A stretch of 17,705 nucleotides of DNA from Gammaproteobacteria bacterium. Lineage in GTDB: Bacteria; Pseudomonadota; Gammaproteobacteria; UBA9214. The DNA is taken from assembly GCA_030599705.1 (NCBI GenBank), contig JAUVNM010000005.1, forward strand, positions 1 to 17,705. Reading direction: 5' to 3'. The notes beneath the pieces were generated by a model, which did no database searches, was not told the origin of the DNA, and was given only the letters and a program-made list of their open reading frames with translations. Made by a program: the position numbers and the translations under genes. Shown here in pieces: positions 14,276 to 17,705 of the stretch (position 1 is its first letter; the number at the start of each line of letters is the position of its first letter).

Positions 14276-16491
14276 CAGTGGCTGCCCCGGTGGGCCGGCT
14301 GGCGCTGCCGGTGGCGGTAACTGGCCCAGGCCGGGACGATGATGGCCAGCAGTATCACGAGCAGTGCCCCGAGCGGCCAACGGACCGGCCGGTTCCATTG
14401 CGCCTGCAGTGCGGCGCGCTGCTGCGGGTCGATGCGCTGGTACTTGAGCGCATTGTTGGCCATCAGGTTGGGTTTGGCATTGTGATACCAGCTGTGGACC
14501 AGACTGAACTGCTTGGGATGAAACCCCCAGATCCAGGGAGCATCATGCTGCAAAATGGCCATCATGCGGTTGATGACCTGCTGGCGCTGCGGCCCGTTCG
14601 GCATATTCTTCATCCGGTTGAACAGGCGGTCATATTCGGTGTTCCGGTAGTTCGCCGCGTTTTCCCCGTTATGCTCGACCTTGCCCTGCTCCCCATGCAG
14701 CAGGAACAGAAAATTCTCGGGGTCCGGGTAGTCAGCATTCCAGCCCCACTGGAATATTTGTGCGGTCCCCTTGAGCATTTTTTCCTGGAAGCGATTGTAG
14801 TCGCTGCCGCGGATGACGAGCTGGATATTGAGTTTCGCGAACTGCTTGTGCAGCCAGTTGAGCCGCGCCTTGTCGTCCGGTCCGGTGGCCGTGGTATCGA
14901 AATTCAGCACCAGCGGCTTGCCGGTGTTGATGTCCCTGCCGTCCGGGTAACCGGCCTCGGCCAGCAGTTGCCGGGCAATGGCCAGTGACTTGCGTTGCGG
15001 CCCGGTTGCGGTCTTTTCATAGACATAGGGGTTGATGCCGGCCTCCCCCTCGAGGAAACCGAAGATGCCCGGGGGTAGCGGGTTCTGTGCCGGGATACCG
15101 CGACCATTGAGAAATATGGAAATGTATTCCTCGGTATCGACGGCGATTGACAGCGCCTGACGCAGTTTCCGTGCCGCTTCGGTGTAGCCGCCGACCACGG
15201 GGTCCAGCATATTGAAGCCGGTATAGAAATCCGAGGTAGAGACGGCGGTCTTCAGTCCGATCCCCTGTTCCAGCATGGTGTCCGTGAGTGCGACCTCACC
15301 GGATGATCCCACGCTGATCGCCTGGTCGAAACTGTCCGAGGTGATACCGGATGTGTCGTAGTAACCCTGCAGGAACTTGCTCCAGTACGGGATGTCTTCC
15401 TTCTCCAGGCTGTAGATCACCCGGTCGATGAATGGCAGGTCCTTGCCGGCATCGACCAGCAACCCGGCGGCTGCATCACCAGGCTCGCCTTGCTCCGGAT
15501 AGGTTTCACCATGAAAGTTCGGATTGCGCACCAGCACCATTTGCCGGTTGGGGTTGTTGACGGTCAGCATATAGGGACCGGTACCGACCGGGTACCAGTC
15601 CAGCGTAATATTGCGTTCCTGCATGCCGGGCTGACTGTAAAACCGCTCGGCCTCCCAGGGGACCGGTGCAAAAAACGGCATCGCCAGCCAGTACAGCAGC
15701 TGCGGGTAGGTCCCGCGCAGCTTGATCCGGTAGGTATAGCGATCAATGACCTCGGCCCCTGCCAGCGGGTATTCCCGGAGGTCGAGAAAGCCCTTGTCGC
15801 CGCCGGTTTCCGTGTGTTCGGCACTGGCCGCCTTCAGGGTGTCGGCATAGTCCCCGAGCCCGGCGATGTAGTCGCTCATCAGGCCGAAGATCGGCGAGTG
15901 CAGGTGCGGATGGGCGAGCCGCTTGATCTGGTATACATAATCCGCGGCAACCAGCTCACGGCTACCGGTGTGTTCGAAATCGCCGAGCGCATAGATGTCA
16001 CCGAGAGCGTGCTCGTCAAGATCCTGGTATAGCGGCCTGCCGTCGGCGTCCTGTGCAAATGCCGGGTGGGGCTGGTAGCGGATACCGGGCTGGATATGGA
16101 TATCGTAGACGCTCCAGGACACGTCCTCCGGCGCGCTATCCTCCGGCAGGCGCTCGCCATCGGCCCCGAGGTAGACGGGCTGCGGGACGGCGGTCGCGGT
16201 TAACGGGACCAGTGCATAGGGGCGTTTCAGGTAGTGGTATTGCAGCGGGGGTTCGTAGATCTGCCCGGTGAAACGGACCTCATTGGAACTGTAGGACTGC
16301 ACCGGGTCAAGGTGATTGGGGCGTTCCTGGAAAGAGGAATACATGATGTTCCGGTGTGCATCCCGTGCCGGGTATGGCCGGTTCCAGGGATCATCACTGC
16401 AGGCGGCCAGCACAACGGCTTGCAGGACGCCCAGGACAGCACACCAAAGGGCTGTCCGGTTGTCCGGGCTGGCGTTATGGCGTCTCAGCAA
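14275..16491 (-). CDS. yejA: Large peptide-binding lipoprotein with C-terminal membrane helix (YejA-like)
   Basis: The solute-binding component of the importer, first gene of a yejABEF-order operon. At 738 aa it is far longer than E. coli YejA (about 604). The N terminus has a lipoprotein signal ending VVLAAC (Cys31). The body is an SBP_bac_5 domain: SSFQERPNHLDPVQSYSS, WSVYDIHIQPGIRY, YPVGTGPYMLTVNNPNRQM, IFQWGWNADYPDPENFLF. Unusually, residues 705-724 (WPLGALLVILLAIIVPAWAS) form a membrane helix followed by the basic tail YRHRQRQPAHR, so the protein should be held in the inner membrane at both ends. There is no ATG: translation must begin at TTG (16491), or a neighbouring CTG, behind a weak GCAGGCG site. 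Gene symbol by operon order and class; the ligand is unknown. Confidence 0.87.
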   Translation of the reverse strand: MLRRHNASPDNRTALWCAVLGVLQAVVLAACSDDPWNRPYPARDAHRNIMYSSFQERPNHLDPVQSYSSNEVRFTGQIYEPPLQYHYLKRPYALVPLTATAVPQPVYLGADGERLPEDSAPEDVSWSVYDIHIQPGIRYQPHPAFAQDADGRPLYQDLDEHALGDIYALGDFEHTGSRELVAADYVYQIKRLAHPHLHSPIFGLMSDYIAGLGDYADTLKAASAEHTETGGDKGFLDLREYPLAGAEVIDRYTYRIKLRGTYPQLLYWLAMPFFAPVPWEAERFYSQPGMQERNITLDWYPVGTGPYMLTVNNPNRQMVLVRNPNFHGETYPEQGEPGDAAAGLLVDAGKDLPFIDRVIYSLEKEDIPYWSKFLQGYYDTSGITSDSFDQAISVGSSGEVALTDTMLEQGIGLKTAVSTSDFYTGFNMLDPVVGGYTEAARKLRQALSIAVDTEEYISIFLNGRGIPAQNPLPPGIFGFLEGEAGINPYVYEKTATGPQRKSLAIARQLLAEAGYPDGRDINTGKPLVLNFDTTATGPDDKARLNWLHKQFAKLNIQLVIRGSDYNRFQEKMLKGTAQIFQWGWNADYPDPENFLFLLHGEQGKVEHNGENAANYRNTEYDRLFNRMKNMPNGPQRQQVINRMMAILQHDAPWIWGFHPKQFSLVHSWYHNAKPNLMANNALKYQRIDPQQRAALQAQWNRPVRWPLGALLVILLAIIVPAWASYRHRQRQPAHRGSH

Positions 16492-16541
16492 GGCGCCTGC
16501 CCCGGCATGATCTCAGTGTCGGCGTTGCGGGAGCAGGTGCT

Positions 16542-16557
16542 GTTATCAAAGTTATCA
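16542..16557. promoter_or_regulatory. Tandem GTTATCA motif in the yejA-fabI divergent region
   Basis: GTTATCAAAGTTATCA is a direct repeat with a 9-nt period. The same octamer occurs inverted (TTGATAAC, 16719-16726) next to the fabI ribosome site. It could be an operator shared by the divergent genes. No regulator family is recognised. The rest of 16492-16737 shows no gene. Confidence 0.25.
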
Positions 16558-16573
16558 GGCTGCATGGAGGGGC

Positions 16574-16579
16574 ATTATA
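16574..16579 (-). promoter_or_regulatory. Possible -10 box of the yej-type operon
   Basis: A perfect TATAAT on the minus strand. Transcription would start near 16567, giving a leader of about 75 nt to the TTG start at 16491. No good -35 hexamer lies 16-18 nt upstream (TGAATC or ATGAAT). A tandem TGATAAC motif (16557-16542) would lie just inside the transcript. Confidence 0.4.
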
Positions 16580-16737
16580 TCGGCCAACGCGCGAGGATTC
16601 ATGCCCTGTTCGCGATCACCGCCACTTCCAGAAACGGAGGTTTTCCGGTACCGTAGCGGCTGCTGAATACCCGCTGACCCGAAACTGCGATGCAGCCGGG
16701 ATCGTGCCCGTCTACTCATTGATAACAAGGAACAGCC

Positions 16738-17520
16738 ATGGGATTTTTGAACGGCAAGCGTGCCCTGATTGTTGGCCTCGCGAGCAACCGCTCGATCGCC
16801 TGGGGTATTGCCCGGGCCATGCATCGCGAAGGTGCCGAACTGGCCTTTACCTACCAGAACGAGAAACTCGGCGGCCGGGTGGAAAAATTTGCGGCCGAGT
16901 GCGACTCCGACATTGTCCTGCCCTGTGATGTCGGCAGTGATGAGGAGATCGAGGCCGTATTCACCGGTCTGGGCAAACACTGGGACGGCCTGGATATCAT
17001 TGTACATTCCGTCGCCTTTGCACCGGCAGACCAGCTGGCCGGCGATTACCTGGAGTGCGTTAACCGGGAGGGATTCCGCATCGCCCACGACATCAGCTCC
17101 TACAGCTTTGCCGCACTGGCGAAGGCCGGCCGGCCGATGATGGCGGGACGCAACGGCGCCCTGCTCACCCTCAGTTACCTCGGCGCGGTACAGACTGTGC
17201 CCAACTACAATGTCATGGGCGTGGCCAAGGCCAGCCTGGAAGCCAATGTGCGTTACCTTGCACAGAGTCTTGGCCCGGACGGTATCCGGGTGAACGGGAT
17301 TTCCGCTGGCCCGATACGGACGCTGGCGGCCGCCGGGATCAGCAACTTCCGCAAAATGCTCGACAAGTTCGCGGCGACTGCGCCGCTGCGGCGCAACGTG
17401 ACCATCGACGATGTGGGCAATGCGGCGGCCTTCCTGTGTTCGGACCTGGCTGCCGGGATCACGGCCGAGATCACCTACGTGGACGCCGGGTTCAATACCG
17501 TCGGTATGGGACCTATGTAG
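16738..17520 (+). CDS. fabI: Enoyl-[acyl-carrier-protein] reductase FabI
   Basis: The NADH-dependent enzyme that reduces trans-2-enoyl-ACP in the last step of each fatty-acid elongation cycle. It is 260 aa, close to E. coli FabI (262). The nucleotide-binding loop is GLASNRSIAWGIA (13-25) and the acidic CDVGSDEEI (63-71) follows. The catalytic set is TLSYLGA with Tyr147 and NYNVMGVAK with Tyr157 and Lys164 (Y-x6-K), followed by SLEANVRYLAQSLG. AAGGA (16727-16731) lies 6 nt before the ATG. The C terminus ends abruptly at VGMGPM, because the TAG stop belongs to a REP repeat beginning at 17516; related FabIs often carry a few more residues. Divergent from the yej-type operon. Confidence 0.96.
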   Translation: MGFLNGKRALIVGLASNRSIAWGIARAMHREGAELAFTYQNEKLGGRVEKFAAECDSDIVLPCDVGSDEEIEAVFTGLGKHWDGLDIIVHSVAFAPADQLAGDYLECVNREGFRIAHDISSYSFAALAKAGRPMMAGRNGALLTLSYLGAVQTVPNYNVMGVAKASLEANVRYLAQSLGPDGIRVNGISAGPIRTLAAAGISNFRKMLDKFAATAPLRRNVTIDDVGNAAAFLCSDLAAGITAEITYVDAGFNTVGMGPM

Positions 17521-17578
17521 GAGCGGGCTGAAGGTGAGGCGCTTGCGCCGAGAGGCTGCCCTGGGGCATGCCCGCGAA
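17516..17578. repeat. Compound REP, second identical copy
   Basis: Identical over all 63 bp to 9747-9809, including the 39-bp loop insert with its two small hairpins. The first five bases, TGTAG, contain the fabI stop codon. No inverted partner follows in the remaining 127 bases, so this is a solitary copy. Confidence 0.9.
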
Positions 17579-17593
17579 CAGTTGACCATCTTA

Positions 17594-17705
17594 CTACTCC
17601 GTCAACCGCCCCCGCACCTGCTCCACGATCGCCACCAGGTTTTCCCGGTTGGCCTCCGGCAGGGAACCGAGCGCGCGCAGCCGCTCGCTGTAGTGTTCGG
17701 TCACC
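17594..17705 (-). CDS. C-terminal fragment of an unidentified gene
   Basis: The last 36 codons of a minus-strand gene running in from the right edge. Read to its TAG stop (immediately followed by TAA, 17591-17593), the peptide is charged and helix-forming: VTEHYSERLRALGSL, then PEANRENLVAIVEQ, ending RGRLTE. It is too short to name. It is convergent with fabI, with the compound REP between them. Codon use resembles the neighbours, which supports a real coding end. Confidence 0.5.
   Translation of the reverse strand, partial: VTEHYSERLRALGSLPEANRENLVAIVEQVRGRLTE

Noticed and set aside
16555..17589. Minus-strand open frame of 344 codons opposite fabI
   Set aside because: FabI on the plus strand is unmistakable; the antisense frame has no family features and runs through the REP.
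1..17705. CRISPR array, tRNA, integrase or phage defence genes
   Set aside because: No regularly spaced repeats, no tRNA-like cloverleaf with CCA end and no such protein motifs were seen; the cloverleaf-like REP lacks tRNA sequence features.

Overview
The window looks like chromosomal DNA of a gammaproteobacterium with roughly 60 % GC. The evidence is the gene content: an sdhCDAB operon followed by sdhE and ygfX, a ygfZ gene beside it, a yejABEF-type peptide transporter, a FabI-type enoyl-ACP reductase, and Pseudomonas-like REP palindromes. I cannot name a genus. No rRNA, tRNA, CRISPR array, transposase or prophage gene is visible.

Layout. 1-161: two palindromic repeats past the end of an operon. 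162-5802 (minus): one compact operon read from the right, sdhC-sdhD-sdhA-sdhB, a 131-bp inverted repeat pair, then sdhE (flavin attachment factor), ygfX (its membrane partner) and a solute-binding lipoprotein. Several junctions are GTGA or ATGA overlaps. 5803-5947: divergent promoter region. 5948-6988 (plus): ygfZ, a folate-binding Fe-S maintenance protein, ending inside a palindrome. 7047-7610 (minus): a secreted Cys-rich lipocalin-like protein of unknown role, divergent from an exported one-cysteine MsrB (7825-8397, plus). 8397-8458: a palindrome with perfect 21-bp arms between msrB and a convergent PLP aminotransferase of the serine/alanine-glyoxylate family (8473-9651, minus). 9747-9855: a compound REP pair. 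9873-16491 (minus): a four-gene peptide importer operon in the order yejA-yejB-yejE-yejF. 16738-17520 (plus): fabI, whose stop codon lies in a REP. 17594-17705 (minus): the C-terminal end of an unidentified gene.

How the genes fit together. SdhCDAB is respiratory complex II. SdhE promotes FAD attachment to SdhA, and YgfZ supports Fe-S enzymes such as complex II, so the left third is a complex II assembly neighbourhood. The orphan binding lipoprotein at its end and the Yej system are both peptide-uptake functions, but nothing in the sequence shows that they work together.

The most unusual content is the repeats. At least four palindrome families occur in 17.7 kb, and they intrude on genes: one REP pair lies in frame inside a lipoprotein signal peptide, two palindromes carry the stop codons of fabI and ygfZ, and a 63-bp REP whose 2-nt loop carries a 39-bp insert with two further hairpins occurs twice, identically. 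The Yej operon is also atypical, with a binding protein carrying a C-terminal membrane helix and a permease with about 190 extra N-terminal residues. All family assignments are from reading motifs; no database search was possible.
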